DNA of 64,000 bases from Pseudomonas massiliensis (GTDB lineage: Bacteria > Pseudomonadota > Gammaproteobacteria > Pseudomonadales > Pseudomonadaceae): the NCBI RefSeq assembly GCF_000826105.1, contig NZ_CCYK01000007.1:1736001-1800000 (forward strand). The letters are read 5' to 3'. Positions within the stretch are counted from its first letter, which is position 1. Each line of letters begins with the position of its first letter. This document shows positions 1-9,018 of this stretch, piece after piece. A program made the position numbers and the translations under genes. The notes beneath the pieces were generated by a model. It saw nothing but the letters and a program-made list of their open reading frames with translations, did no database searches and had not been told where the DNA came from.

Positions 1-398
1 CGATCGTTTGCGGCCTGCTGCTCTCTACCACCATGGTCCTGTGCAACTACGTACAGCTGGACTGGCTGGTGGTCGGCCTGATGGCCTTGGCCTTCTTCGG
101 CAAAGGGGTAGGCGCGCTGGGCTGGGCGGTCATGTCGGACACCTCGCCGCGGCAGATCGCCGGCATCAGCGGTGGCCTGTTCAATATGTTCGGCAACGTT
201 GCCTCCATCACCACCCCAATCGTGATCGGCTACCTGATCTCGACGACCGGCTCATTCAAATGGGCCCTGGTCTACGTTGGCGCCAACGCCCTAGTGGCGG
301 TGCTCAGCTACCTGGTCATCGTCGGGCCCATCCGCCGCGTGCAGTTGCGCGACGCCCAGGGCCAGTTGCTGACCGACGCTCAACCCGTACATGCCTGA
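1..398 (+). CDS. gudP: MFS permease for glucarate/galactarate, C-terminal part (5' end outside window)
   Basis: This is the last ~131 residues of a major facilitator that would carry hexarates across the inner membrane. The frame is open from base 3 and runs through the left edge, so the first visible Met is not the start. Three to four hydrophobic helices are visible, with the conserved stretch SDTSPRQIAGISGG and GGLFNMFGNVASITTP typical of the anion:cation symporter (ACS/GudP) branch of the MFS. It ends 24 bases before galactarate dehydratase on the same strand, which supports a hexarate substrate. Family assignment is good; the precise sugar acid (glucarate or galactarate) is inferred from the neighbour. 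Confidence 0.8.
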   Translation, partial: IVCGLLLSTTMVLCNYVQLDWLVVGLMALAFFGKGVGALGWAVMSDTSPRQIAGISGGLFNMFGNVASITTPIVIGYLISTTGSFKWALVYVGANALVAVLSYLVIVGPIRRVQLRDAQGQLLTDAQPVHA

Positions 399-422
399 AT
401 AACATTAAAAGGGGCCAACCCC

Positions 423-1976
423 ATGCAGTTGATCGAACATTCCGATTCCCCGCGCTACGTGCGCCTACACCCGGCTGATAACGTGGTGGTGGTGGTCAAC
501 GACCAGGGCGTGGCCGAAGGCAGCGTCTTCCCGGATGGCCTGACCACCGTCGAAGGCGTTCCGCAGAGCCACAAGGTCGCCCTGGTGAATATTCCCAAGG
601 GGGGCGAGGTCCGCCGCTATGGCCAGGTCATTGGCTACGCGCTTGAAGACCTGTGCCAGGGCAGCTGGGTGAAGGAGACCCAGCTGGCGATGCCGTCCGC
701 TCCACCCCTGGACAGCCTGCCGATGTCCGACGCGGTACCGGCGCCACTGCCGCCACTGGATGGCTATACCTTCGAAGGCTATCGCAACGCCGATGGCACC
801 GTGGGTACGCGCAACATCCTGGGGATCACCACCACTGTGCAGTGCGTGACCGGCGTGCTCGATCACGCGGTCAAGCGTATCCGCGAAGAACTGCTGCCGC
901 GCTACCCCCATGTGGATGATGTGGTGGCCCTGACCCACAGCTATGGCTGTGGCGTGGCGATCAACGCCCGGGATGCCTACATTCCCATCCGGACGGTGCG
1001 TAACCTGGCCCGCAACCCCAACCTGGGGGGCGAGGCCCTGGTGATCAGCCTGGGCTGCGAAAAACTCCAGGCCGGGCAGGTCATGCACGAGGACGACCCT
1101 TCGGTGGACCTGAGCGAGCCCTGGCTTTATCGCCTGCAGGATGCCAGCCATGGGTTCGTGGAGATGGTCGAGCAGATCATGGCCCTGGCCGAAACGCGGC
1201 TTGAAAAGCTCAACCAGCGCCGCCGCGAAACAGTCCCGGCGTCGGAACTGATCCTGGGCATGCAATGCGGCGGCAGTGACGCCTTCTCCGGCATCACCGC
1301 CAACCCGGCCTTGGGCTTCGCTTCCGACCTGCTGATCCGCGCTGGCGCCACTGTGATGTTCTCCGAAGTGACCGAAGTACGTGATGCCATTTATATGCTG
1401 ACGTCGCGTGCCCAGGATCAGGAGGTGGCGCAGGCGCTGGTCCGCGAGATGGACTGGTACGACCATTACCTTGAGCGCGGCGCGGCGGACCGTAGCGCCA
1501 ACACCACGCCGGGGAACAAGAAGGGCGGGCTGTCCAACATCGTGGAAAAGTCCCTGGGTTCGATCGTCAAGTCCGGCAGCTCGGCCATCAATGGCGTGGT
1601 CGGCCCCGGCGAGCGGGTAACGGGCAAAGGCTTGATCTACTGCGCCACGCCGGCCAGTGATTTCGTATGCGGTACGCTGCAGCTGGCTGCGGGCATGAAC
1701 CTGCACGTGTTCACCACTGGCCGTGGCACCCCCTACGGTCTGGCCATGGCGCCGGTGGTCAAGGTCAGCACTCGCACCGAACTGGCGCAGCGTTGGCCGG
1801 ACCTGATCGACGTGGACGCCGGTGTGGTAGCCACGGGCCGTGCGACCATCGAGGAGCTTGGCTGGGAGCTGTTCCACTACTACCTGGACGTCGCCAGTGG
1901 CCGCAAGCAGACCTGGGCCGAGCGTCACAGGTTGCATAACGACATCGTGCTGTTCAACCCAGCGCCTATCACCTGA
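423..1976 (+). CDS. garD: Galactarate dehydratase
   Basis: Encodes 517 residues, the usual length for GarD of the UxaA/altronate-galactarate hydrolase family, which removes water from galactarate to give 5-keto-4-deoxy-glucarate in the cytosol. An N-terminal SAF-like domain occupies about residues 14-90, followed by a proline-rich linker and the dehydratase domain beginning at the conserved DGTVGTRN (about residue 124). Conserved HSYGCG (about 172) and GMQCGGSDAFSG motifs are typical of the iron-dependent family. The ATG is preceded by an AAGGGG ribosome site. It follows the hexarate permease closely and is probably co-transcribed with it. High confidence. Confidence 0.94.
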   Translation: MQLIEHSDSPRYVRLHPADNVVVVVNDQGVAEGSVFPDGLTTVEGVPQSHKVALVNIPKGGEVRRYGQVIGYALEDLCQGSWVKETQLAMPSAPPLDSLPMSDAVPAPLPPLDGYTFEGYRNADGTVGTRNILGITTTVQCVTGVLDHAVKRIREELLPRYPHVDDVVALTHSYGCGVAINARDAYIPIRTVRNLARNPNLGGEALVISLGCEKLQAGQVMHEDDPSVDLSEPWLYRLQDASHGFVEMVEQIMALAETRLEKLNQRRRETVPASELILGMQCGGSDAFSGITANPALGFASDLLIRAGATVMFSEVTEVRDAIYMLTSRAQDQEVAQALVREMDWYDHYLERGAADRSANTTPGNKKGGLSNIVEKSLGSIVKSGSSAINGVVGPGERVTGKGLIYCATPASDFVCGTLQLAAGMNLHVFTTGRGTPYGLAMAPVVKVSTRTELAQRWPDLIDVDAGVVATGRATIEELGWELFHYYLDVASGRKQTWAERHRLHNDIVLFNPAPIT

Positions 1977-2084
1977 GGCGCATGCTGCGCTCGGGAACTC
2001 TCGCGGTTCCCGGCGCTCGACTTGCGTTCGCTCAAGGCCATGGGCAAGGTAGGCGCTTTCCTGAACAAGGATCCAACGCCTGCC

Positions 2085-3239
2085 ATGACCGCTCCATCCT
2101 CGCTTTCCACCGCCGCGGTGGGTGCTCCCCAGCGCCTGTCCACTCGCGTGGCTTTTTTCATCGCCGGTTTCGTCATGGCCGCCTGGGCGCCCATGGTGCC
2201 TCTGGCCAAGGCACGAGCGGGGCTCGACGACGGTACCCTGGGTCTGCTGCTGCTGGGTTTGGGGGGCGGTTCGATTCTGGCCATGCCCTTCGCTGGCTAC
2301 CTGACCGCCCACCGTGGCTGCCGCTGGACCATAACGGTCGCCAGCGTGGCGCTTTGCCTGTTGTTGCCTACCCTTGCCCTGGCGCCCAATGCCGCCACCC
2401 TAGCCATTGCGCTGGCGCTCTTCGGTGCCTGCATGGGCACGCTTGATTGCGCCATGAACATACAGGCGGTGCTGGTAGAAAAAGCGGGTGAAGAAGCCGT
2501 CATGTCCGGCTTTCATGGCATGTACAGCCTGGGCGGGATCGTAGGCGCCGCGGGTATGACCGGGCTGCTGAGCCTTGGCCTGGCACCGCTGCCATCCACC
2601 CTGGTAGTGGCGGGCCTGGTCATGCTGGGGCTGTTCTATGCTGGCAAGGCCTTGCTGCCCTATGGTAGCGAACGGGATGGACCGCTGTTCGCGGTACCTC
2701 GGGGTATCGTGCTGTTCCTGGGCATTCTCTGCTTCATTGTGTTCCTGACCGAAGGTGCTGTGCTGGACTGGAGCGCCGTGTTCCTGGTGTCCGCTCGGCA
2801 GATGGAAGCCGCTTCGGCCGGACTCGGCTACGCTGCCTTCGCGGCCGCCATGACGCTCGGCCGGTTGACCGGCGACGCCTGGGTGAATCGCCTGGGCGGG
2901 GTTCGCGTGGTCATGTTCGGCGGTACCTGCGCAGCGGCCGGCATCGCCGTGACGTTGTTGCTGCCGGGCTGGCCAGCCGCGCTGGTGGGCTTTGCGCTGG
3001 TGGGTGCCGGCTGCTCGAACATCGTCCCGGTGCTGTTTTCCGCTGTCGGGCGACAGACACGGATGCCGCAGAGCTCGGCCATTCCGGCGATGGTTTCCCT
3101 TGGCTACGCAGGCATCCTGCTCGGCCCTGCCAGCATCGGCCTGTTGGCCCATCTGGCCAGCCTCTCCTGGGCGTTGGGTAGCCTTATCCTGCTGCTTCTG
3201 TTCGTCAGCGCGAGCGCGCGTTATCTGCGCGTGAACTGA
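2085..3239 (+). CDS. MFS transporter, YbjJ-like
   Basis: About 384 residues with roughly 12 hydrophobic helices; an inner-membrane carrier of the major facilitator superfamily. The N-terminal half has the MFS loop (LAKARAGLDDGTLGLLLLG) and a GGxxAxxxAGxL-type pattern, resembling the YbjJ/FucP-like group. The frame is open further upstream (ATG at 2040, TTG at 2022), but the ATG at 2085 places the start just before the first helix and is preferred without a strong ribosome site. It lies 108 bases after garD on the same strand, so a link with sugar-acid metabolism is possible but not shown. Substrate unknown. Confidence 0.85.
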   Translation: MTAPSSLSTAAVGAPQRLSTRVAFFIAGFVMAAWAPMVPLAKARAGLDDGTLGLLLLGLGGGSILAMPFAGYLTAHRGCRWTITVASVALCLLLPTLALAPNAATLAIALALFGACMGTLDCAMNIQAVLVEKAGEEAVMSGFHGMYSLGGIVGAAGMTGLLSLGLAPLPSTLVVAGLVMLGLFYAGKALLPYGSERDGPLFAVPRGIVLFLGILCFIVFLTEGAVLDWSAVFLVSARQMEAASAGLGYAAFAAAMTLGRLTGDAWVNRLGGVRVVMFGGTCAAAGIAVTLLLPGWPAALVGFALVGAGCSNIVPVLFSAVGRQTRMPQSSAIPAMVSLGYAGILLGPASIGLLAHLASLSWALGSLILLLLFVSASARYLRVN

Positions 3240-3251
3240 AGTGGCTTTTGT

Positions 3252-4316
3252 TCAGGCCTGGCGGCCCGCTTCAAGGGCACGCCACTGGCGCGGGCTGAGG
3301 TTATGCCAGCGGCGAAAAGCTCGGGAGAAGGCGCTGGTTTCCGAATAGCCCAACAGGCCTGCCAGTTCCGTGACCGAGGTCACGCCCTCACGCAGTAGAC
3401 GCTGCGCCAGCCGCTGGCGCACGCGTTCCACCAGTTGGGTGAAGCAACAACCCTGGTCGCGCAAGCGGCGCTGCAAGGTCCCGACACCCATATCCACAGC
3501 CAGTGCCACCGCTTCCAGGCTGGGCTCGCCTTCCGGCAGCCGCTCAATGATAGCGCGCTCGACCATAGGCATCAGTCTTCCATCGCTGGCCGCCCCGCCG
3601 AGTTGCCGAATGGCATCCTTGATGAGCATCAACAGTACGGGATCGCTTCCCGGCATTGGCAGGTCGGCGATGTCTGCCTTGGGGATCAAGAGCCAATTGC
3701 AAGCGCGGTCGAAGTGAACGGGCGCACCGAATACCTGCCGATGCCTTTCAACGTCTCCGCGCCTACTGTGCTCGAAGCCCACCTCCCGCGGATGCCAGCC
3801 TGGCCCAAGGGCGTGGCGAACCAGGTTCAGCGCCATGCCCATGGTCAGTTCGGCGTCCTGGCGCCGTTCGACGATCGACCCATGGCGAACCTGATAGTCG
3901 AACCGATAGCACTCGCCCTCATCCACCAGCTCGATCAGGGTACTGTGCTGGTGATAGGGAAAGGCTTCAGCAAAGTTGATCAGGGCGGTTTCCAAGGTCG
4001 GGGAGCACAGGCCCACATAGCCAAGCAGGCCCAGCGCCTGGGGCATGAACTGCTCGCCGTAGCGCAGCCCGAAGGTGTCGCAACCGGTCTGCCGGGCGGC
4101 GACTTCGAGTACCCGGCAGTAGTTGGGCAGCGCCAGGCTCAAGGTCGGGTGGGCAAGTTGTTCGGGGTCGATGCCTGCATGGCCGAACACCCGGTCAAGG
4201 TCGCCGCCTTGCTCGATGATAAATCTGTCCAGGCCGCTGGCGGCCGCGGACAGCACACCAAGATGTGGACGCGCCGCGTTTCCGGGCGAGGCAAAGCTGG
4301 CAGTGGTGGGCGTCAC
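3252..4316 (-). CDS. AraC-family transcriptional regulator, probable ethanolamine-gene activator
   Basis: Encodes 354 residues. The N-terminal ~220 residues match the arabinose-binding-domain class (Arabinose_bd, as in OruR/ArgR-like AraC proteins), and the C-terminal ~100 residues are a double helix-turn-helix domain with the usual AraC signature (LAGLLGYSETSAFSRAFRRW). The start is GTG with AAGG nine bases upstream on the minus strand. It is divergent from the ethanolamine permease-eutBC operon, so local regulation of that operon is the natural inference. Known Pseudomonas aeruginosa eut genes are instead reported with a sigma-54 type activator, so this would be a different control arrangement. 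Convergent with the upstream MFS gene (12-base gap). Confidence 0.87.
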   Translation of the reverse strand: MTPTTASFASPGNAARPHLGVLSAAASGLDRFIIEQGGDLDRVFGHAGIDPEQLAHPTLSLALPNYCRVLEVAARQTGCDTFGLRYGEQFMPQALGLLGYVGLCSPTLETALINFAEAFPYHQHSTLIELVDEGECYRFDYQVRHGSIVERRQDAELTMGMALNLVRHALGPGWHPREVGFEHSRRGDVERHRQVFGAPVHFDRACNWLLIPKADIADLPMPGSDPVLLMLIKDAIRQLGGAASDGRLMPMVERAIIERLPEGEPSLEAVALAVDMGVGTLQRRLRDQGCCFTQLVERVRQRLAQRLLREGVTSVTELAGLLGYSETSAFSRAFRRWHNLSPRQWRALEAGRQA

Positions 4317-4489
4317 GGACGGTTACCTTGGCAAGCTGGAGTATTGTTGTTTAGCAAAAGGCGTTCCCGCTTGCGAACGAGGCTGGTGTTCACCTTGCCG
4401 GACCTTCAACGTCAAGGGTGAACCAGGCCGGTGCAGGTATCGAGCAAGCCGCGCAAAAGCAGGGCAGCCTTGACGATTTGACCTTAGGC

Positions 4490-4505
4490 CGCCTGGCGCC
4501 AGGCG
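4490..4505. promoter_or_regulatory. Perfect 16-bp palindrome in the eut/AraC divergent region
   Basis: The bases CGCCTGGCGCCAGGCG read identically on both strands. The site sits 85 bases before the ethanolamine permease start and 174 bases before the AraC-type gene start, so it could be an operator. AraC proteins usually bind direct repeats rather than perfect palindromes, so it may equally serve another regulator or be a chance GC-rich palindrome. Confidence 0.3.
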
Positions 4506-4590
4506 CTGCGGTCAAGTTTTACTGCCAGGGCACGTCTATGCTCCCTGAAACCCCGGATACCTTATCGGGTTAACTACTGGAGCGTGATCG

Positions 4591-5952
4591 ATGAGCGCTA
4601 ACACCCTTAAACCTACACTTGGCACGATCCACCTCTGGGGTATTGCGGTAGGGCTGGTCATATCCGGCGAGTATTTCGGCTGGAGCTACGGCTGGGGCAC
4701 GGCAGGTACCTTGGGCTTTCTGGTCACTACCTTGATGGTGGCCGTCATGTACACCTGTTTCATCTTCAGTTTCACCGAACTCACTACCGCCATTCCCAAC
4801 GCAGGCGGCCCCTTTGCCTACAGCCTGCGCGCTTTCGGTGTTACTGGCGGTACCATCGCCGGCCTGGCGACCCTGATCGAATTCGTTTTCGCTCCGCCAG
4901 CCATCGCCATGGCCATCGGTGCCTACCTCAACGTCCAGTTCCCGGGGCTGGACCCCAAGTGGGCAGCGGTAGGGGCCTATCTGGTATTCATGACCCTGAA
5001 CATCCTGGGCGTGAGCATCGCCGCCACCTTCGAACTGGTGGTCACGGTGCTGGCGGTGGCCGAGCTGTTGGTGTTCATGGGCGTCGTAGCCCCAGGCTTC
5101 AGCTTCGCCAATTTTGCCCTGGGCGGCTGGGCAGGCGAGGACACTTTCAGCACGGGTGCCCTGGCTGGCATATTCGCTGCCATTCCCTTCGCCATCTGGT
5201 TCTTCCTGGCCATCGAGGGCGCGGCCATGGCCGCCGAAGAGGCCAAGGATCCCAGGCGCACCATTCCCAGAGCCTACATCGCCGGCATCCTTACGCTGGT
5301 CGTCCTGGCCATCGGCGTAATGATCTTCGCTGGCGGAGTAGGGGACTGGCGAGCGCTGTCCAATATCAACGACCCCTTGCCCCAGGCCATGAAGGCAGTA
5401 GTAGGCAGTGATTCCAACTGGATGCACATGCTGGTATGGATTGGCCTGTTCGGGCTGGTCGCCAGCTTCCACGGCATCATCCTGGGGTACTCGCGGCAGT
5501 TCTTTGCCCTGGCCCGGGCCGGTTTCCTGCCGCCGGCCCTGGCCAAGCTCTCTCGGTTCCAGACGCCGCACCGGGCAATCATCGCTGGCGGCCTGATCGG
5601 TATCGCGGCCATTTTCAGCGACGGCCTAATCAATATCCAGGGCATGAGCCTGACTGCCGCCATGATCACCATGTCCGTATTCGGCGCTATCGTGATGTAT
5701 ATCGTGAGCATGCTCAGCCTGTTCAAGCTGCGCCGCAGCGAGCCTGGTCTGGAGCGCAGTTTCCGCGCCCCTGGCTATCCGGTGGTACCGGCCATCGCCT
5801 TGACCCTGGCAATAGTCTGTCTGCTGGCGATGATCTGGTTCAATCTTCAGGTCGGCGCGCTTTTCGTCGGGTTGATGGCTTTGGGTGCCATCTTTTCCAA
5901 GGTGGTGCGCGGGCGTGCGCCAGGCTTGACTGTGGTCGCCAACGGGAGTTGA
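4591..5952 (+). CDS. eat: Ethanolamine permease (APC superfamily)
   Basis: Encodes 453 residues with about 12 membrane helices, the usual size for the ethanolamine permease branch of the amino acid-polyamine-organocation family. The conserved early helix segment GLVISGEYFGWSYGWGTAGT is characteristic of this permease. It imports ethanolamine as carbon and nitrogen source. The ATG follows a GGAG ribosome site, and eutB starts three bases after its stop codon, which strongly supports the substrate. Divergent from an AraC-type regulator. Confidence 0.92.
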   Translation: MSANTLKPTLGTIHLWGIAVGLVISGEYFGWSYGWGTAGTLGFLVTTLMVAVMYTCFIFSFTELTTAIPNAGGPFAYSLRAFGVTGGTIAGLATLIEFVFAPPAIAMAIGAYLNVQFPGLDPKWAAVGAYLVFMTLNILGVSIAATFELVVTVLAVAELLVFMGVVAPGFSFANFALGGWAGEDTFSTGALAGIFAAIPFAIWFFLAIEGAAMAAEEAKDPRRTIPRAYIAGILTLVVLAIGVMIFAGGVGDWRALSNINDPLPQAMKAVVGSDSNWMHMLVWIGLFGLVASFHGIILGYSRQFFALARAGFLPPALAKLSRFQTPHRAIIAGGLIGIAAIFSDGLINIQGMSLTAAMITMSVFGAIVMYIVSMLSLFKLRRSEPGLERSFRAPGYPVVPAIALTLAIVCLLAMIWFNLQVGALFVGLMALGAIFSKVVRGRAPGLTVVANGS

Positions 5953-5955
5953 AGC

Positions 5956-7347
5956 ATGGCTCGATACCGTCAGACACTGGGGCAACTGCAATGGGAGTTC
6001 GACAGTTTGCGGACGTTGTTGGCCAAAGCCAGCCCGGCCCGCTCCGGAGATATGCTGGCGGGCATCGCGGCGCAAAGCGATGCCGAGCGGGCAGCGGCGC
6101 AGATGGCCCTGGCCGAGGTGCCTTTACGGCGGTTTCTCGATGAAGCGGTGATTCCTTACGAAACCGACGAAGTAACCCGGCTGATCATTGATACCCATGA
6201 TGCGGATGCTTTTGCACCCGTGGCGCACCTGACCGTAGGAGGGTTTCGCGACTGGCTTCTCAGCGAGGCGGCGAGCGGGCCGGTGCTGACGGCGCTGGCA
6301 CCGGGGCTGACGCCGGAAATGGTAGCGGCGGTATCCAAGCTGATGCGCGTCCAGGACCTTATCCTGGTCGCCCGCAAGGTGAGAGTGGTGACGGCCTTCC
6401 GCGGCACCCTGGGCCTGCCTGGGCGGCTGTCCACGCGACTGCAGCCCAATCATCCTACGGATGACCCGGCGGGCATTGCCGCGAGCCTGCTCGATGGCCT
6501 GCTCTACGGCAACGGCGATGCCATGTTCGGCATCAATCCGGCCGGTGACAGCCTGCCGGCGATCATCGAGCTGCTGAAAATGCTCGATGGCGTGATCCAG
6601 CGCTACGAAATACCCACCCAGGCCTGTGTGCTAACCCACGTTACCTCTTCGATCGCTGCCATCGAGCGAGGCGCGCCCGTGGATCTGGTATTTCAGTCGA
6701 TCGCCGGCACCGAAGCGGCCAATGCGGGGTTCGGGGTCAGCCTGAGCGTTCTGCAGGAGGGCTATGACGCCGGCCTGAGCCTGAAGCGAGGCACCTTGGG
6801 GGAGAACCTCATGTACTTCGAAACCGGGCAGGGCAGCGCGCTTTCGGCCAACGCTCACCACGGTGTGGACCAGCAGACCTGCGAGGCTCGAGCCTATGCC
6901 GTCGCCCGGCGCTATCACCCCTTCCTTGTGAATACCGTGGTCGGCTTCATTGGGCCGGAATATCTCTACAACGGCAAACAGATCATCCGCGCCGGGTTGG
7001 AAGACCATTTTTGCGGCAAGCTGCTGGGCGTGCCGATGGGCTGCGATATTTGCTATACCAACCATGCCGAGGCCGACCAGGACGACATGGACACCCTGTT
7101 GACCCTGCTCGGTACGGCAGGGGTGAACTTCATCATGGGTATTCCAGGTTCTGACGACGTGATGCTCAACTACCAGACCACTTCCTTCCATGACGCCCTT
7201 TATGCACGAAAGGTGCTCGGGTTGCGGCCCGCCCCGGAGTTCGAGGGCTGGCTGGCGCGCATGGGTATCCTGAATCAAGAAGGCTCGCAATTGCGCCTGG
7301 GCAGCCAGCTGCCCGACGCCTTCGCGAGGGCGCTGGCACAGCTATGA
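5956..7347 (+). CDS. eutB: Ethanolamine ammonia-lyase, large subunit
   Basis: Encodes 463 residues, matching EutB length. With EutC it forms the adenosylcobalamin-dependent lyase that splits ethanolamine to acetaldehyde and ammonia. Conserved EutB stretches are visible, including YGNGDAMFGINPAGDS, CVLTHVTSSIAAIERGAP, NLMYFETGQGSALSANAHHG and GCDICYTNHAEADQDDMD, which form the barrel that holds substrate and cofactor. It begins three bases after the permease and its stop overlaps the eutC start by four bases (ATGA), indicating translational coupling. No microcompartment shell genes are present nearby, as is normal for Pseudomonas. Confidence 0.97.
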   Translation: MARYRQTLGQLQWEFDSLRTLLAKASPARSGDMLAGIAAQSDAERAAAQMALAEVPLRRFLDEAVIPYETDEVTRLIIDTHDADAFAPVAHLTVGGFRDWLLSEAASGPVLTALAPGLTPEMVAAVSKLMRVQDLILVARKVRVVTAFRGTLGLPGRLSTRLQPNHPTDDPAGIAASLLDGLLYGNGDAMFGINPAGDSLPAIIELLKMLDGVIQRYEIPTQACVLTHVTSSIAAIERGAPVDLVFQSIAGTEAANAGFGVSLSVLQEGYDAGLSLKRGTLGENLMYFETGQGSALSANAHHGVDQQTCEARAYAVARRYHPFLVNTVVGFIGPEYLYNGKQIIRAGLEDHFCGKLLGVPMGCDICYTNHAEADQDDMDTLLTLLGTAGVNFIMGIPGSDDVMLNYQTTSFHDALYARKVLGLRPAPEFEGWLARMGILNQEGSQLRLGSQLPDAFARALAQL

Positions 7348-8234
7348 ATGTCCCGGACTACGCTGACGAACCGCAAGCACGGCCCGCGTCGGGCAAGCCG
7401 CAGCAACCCGCCCAGGCTGACCCGTGGCAGGCCCTGCGTGCGCTGACGCCGGCACGGATCGCCCTGGGCCGCGCTGGCACCAGCCTGCCGACCCAGGCGC
7501 AGCTGGCATTCCAGTTCGCCCACGCCCAAGCCCGAGACGCCGTTCATTTGCCCCTGGACGTCGACGGCTTGAAGGCAGCGCTCGGAGAAACGCAGGCGCC
7601 TATTCTGACGCTGCACAGCGCGGCTGCTGATCGGCTGGTGTATTTGCAACGGCCCGACCTGGGACGACGGTTGGCCGAGGACAGCCTTGCGAGCCTGAAG
7701 GGTACTGGTGCAATCCAGGGCAGAGGCTTCGACCTGGCCATCGTGATTGCCGATGGGCTTTCGTCGCTGGCGGTTCAGCGTCACGCCGCGCCCATGGTCG
7801 ATCGCATCCAGGCGCTGGCCAGGGAGGAAGGATGGACAGTCGCCCCCCTGGTGATCGTCGAGCAAGGCCGGGTAGCGGTGGCTGACGAAGTGGCCCAGGG
7901 GTTGAATGCTCGAATGGTGGTAAACCTGATTGGCGAGCGCCCGGGGTTGAGTTCACCGGACAGTCTAGGGCTGTATTTTACCTATGCGCCTCGGGTGGGC
8001 CTCACCGACGCGTCCCGCAACTGCATCTCCAACGTGCGACCCGATGGGTTGAGCTATGCCACGGCCGCGCACAAGCTTGCCTATCTCATGCGTGAAGCTT
8101 GCAAGCGAGGCCTGTCGGGCGTTCAGCTCAAGGATGAAGCCCAGCTGCCCCTGCTCGCCCTGGACCAGACGCAGCCGAGCCCGGGGAATTTCCTGCTTGG
8201 GCCGGGCCGGCCGGAGAAGTCTACAGGGGCTTGA
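7344..8234 (+). CDS. eutC: Ethanolamine ammonia-lyase, small subunit
   Basis: Encodes 296 residues, typical of EutC, the cobalamin-binding partner of EutB. Diagnostic stretches are TPARIALGRAGTSLPT near residues 35-50, DLAIVIADGLSSLAV in the middle, and PRVGLTDASRNCISNVRPDG plus MREACKRGLSGVQLKDE toward the end. The N-terminal ~30 residues are a proline/glutamine-rich tail common in EutC. Start overlaps eutB (ATGA). Its 3' end overlaps the convergent ABC ATPase gene by 14 bases, leaving no room for a separate terminator. Confidence 0.97.
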   Translation: MNVPDYADEPQARPASGKPQQPAQADPWQALRALTPARIALGRAGTSLPTQAQLAFQFAHAQARDAVHLPLDVDGLKAALGETQAPILTLHSAAADRLVYLQRPDLGRRLAEDSLASLKGTGAIQGRGFDLAIVIADGLSSLAVQRHAAPMVDRIQALAREEGWTVAPLVIVEQGRVAVADEVAQGLNARMVVNLIGERPGLSSPDSLGLYFTYAPRVGLTDASRNCISNVRPDGLSYATAAHKLAYLMREACKRGLSGVQLKDEAQLPLLALDQTQPSPGNFLLGPGRPEKSTGA

Positions 8235-9018
8235 ACACCAGTACGTCCCGCCCTTCCATCGGATCATGCAGCCAGTGGCCGGCTACCCCGAAGGTACCCG
8301 CTAGGCACTCCTCGGTAAGCACCTGTCGAGGAGGCCCCAGCGCCACCAGGCGGCCGCGATCGAGTACCGCGAGGCGATCGCAATACAGGGCGTGGTTGAG
8401 ATCGTGCAGGGCCAACAGGAGGGTGACCGGCAATCTGCCTATCAGCTTGAGCAACGACAGTTGCTGGGCGATGTCCAGGTGATTGCTCGGCTCATCGAGC
8501 AGCAGCACCCGTGGTTGCTGGGCCAGGGCCCTGGCCAGTTGCACCCGCTGGCGTTCGCCGCCAGAGAGGCTATGCCACCAGCGTCGTGCGAAGCCAGCCA
8601 TGCCTACCTGCGCCAGGGCCTGCGCCACGACCTGGTCGTCCTCGGTGCCCCAGGGACGAATGGAAGACAGCCAAGGGGTACGCCCCAGGGCCACCGCGTC
8701 GCAGACGCGAATGCGCTCGGTGGCCTGGCTATGTTGCTGAACCAGTGCCATGGCCTGGGCAACCTGCCGCCGGGTGAGCTCACCCATCGGCCGGCCGCCC
8801 AGCCAGACCGCGCCCGCGCTAGGGGCCACCAGCCCGGCCAGCAGGCGCAGCAGGCTGGATTTGCCCGAACCGTTCGGCCCGACAATGCCCAGTTTCTCAC
8901 CGGGGTGTACATCGAGCGTGACGCTGTCGAGCAGCGTGGCCCCGTGACGGCGCCAGGTCAATCTCTCGCAGCGCAAGGGAAGCGGGCTCAGGGCTAGCGG
9001 AGACAAGGCTGCGTTCAC
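8221..9018 (-). CDS. ABC transporter ATP-binding protein, FecE/BtuD type
   Basis: Encodes 265 residues that power an importer of iron chelates or cobalamin. Walker A GPNGSGKS lies at residues 47-54, the signature LSGGERQR near 145, Walker B VLLLDEPSNHLD near 167, and the switch His in LLALHDLNHAL. The chosen start is GTG at 9018, which shares four bases (GTGA) with the permease stop. The frame stays open far upstream, but that part only shadows the permease gene. Last gene of a three-gene operon; overlaps the end of eutC. The family cannot separate Fe-siderophore, haem or B12 substrates by sequence alone. Confidence 0.93.
   Translation of the reverse strand: MNAALSPLALSPLPLRCERLTWRRHGATLLDSVTLDVHPGEKLGIVGPNGSGKSSLLRLLAGLVAPSAGAVWLGGRPMGELTRRQVAQAMALVQQHSQATERIRVCDAVALGRTPWLSSIRPWGTEDDQVVAQALAQVGMAGFARRWWHSLSGGERQRVQLARALAQQPRVLLLDEPSNHLDIAQQLSLLKLIGRLPVTLLLALHDLNHALYCDRLAVLDRGRLVALGPPRQVLTEECLAGTFGVAGHWLHDPMEGRDVLVFKPL

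Noticed and set aside
465..2312. Long 615-residue open frame on the minus strand
   Set aside because: It lies antisense to garD and the next MFS gene, has Gln/His/Arg-rich low-quality sequence and no family. High-GC codon bias explains it.
4505..4560. Sigma-54-like promoter (GGGCACG...TGC) before the ethanolamine permease
   Set aside because: GG-to-GC spacing fits only if the GGCACG part is shifted, so the match is weak.
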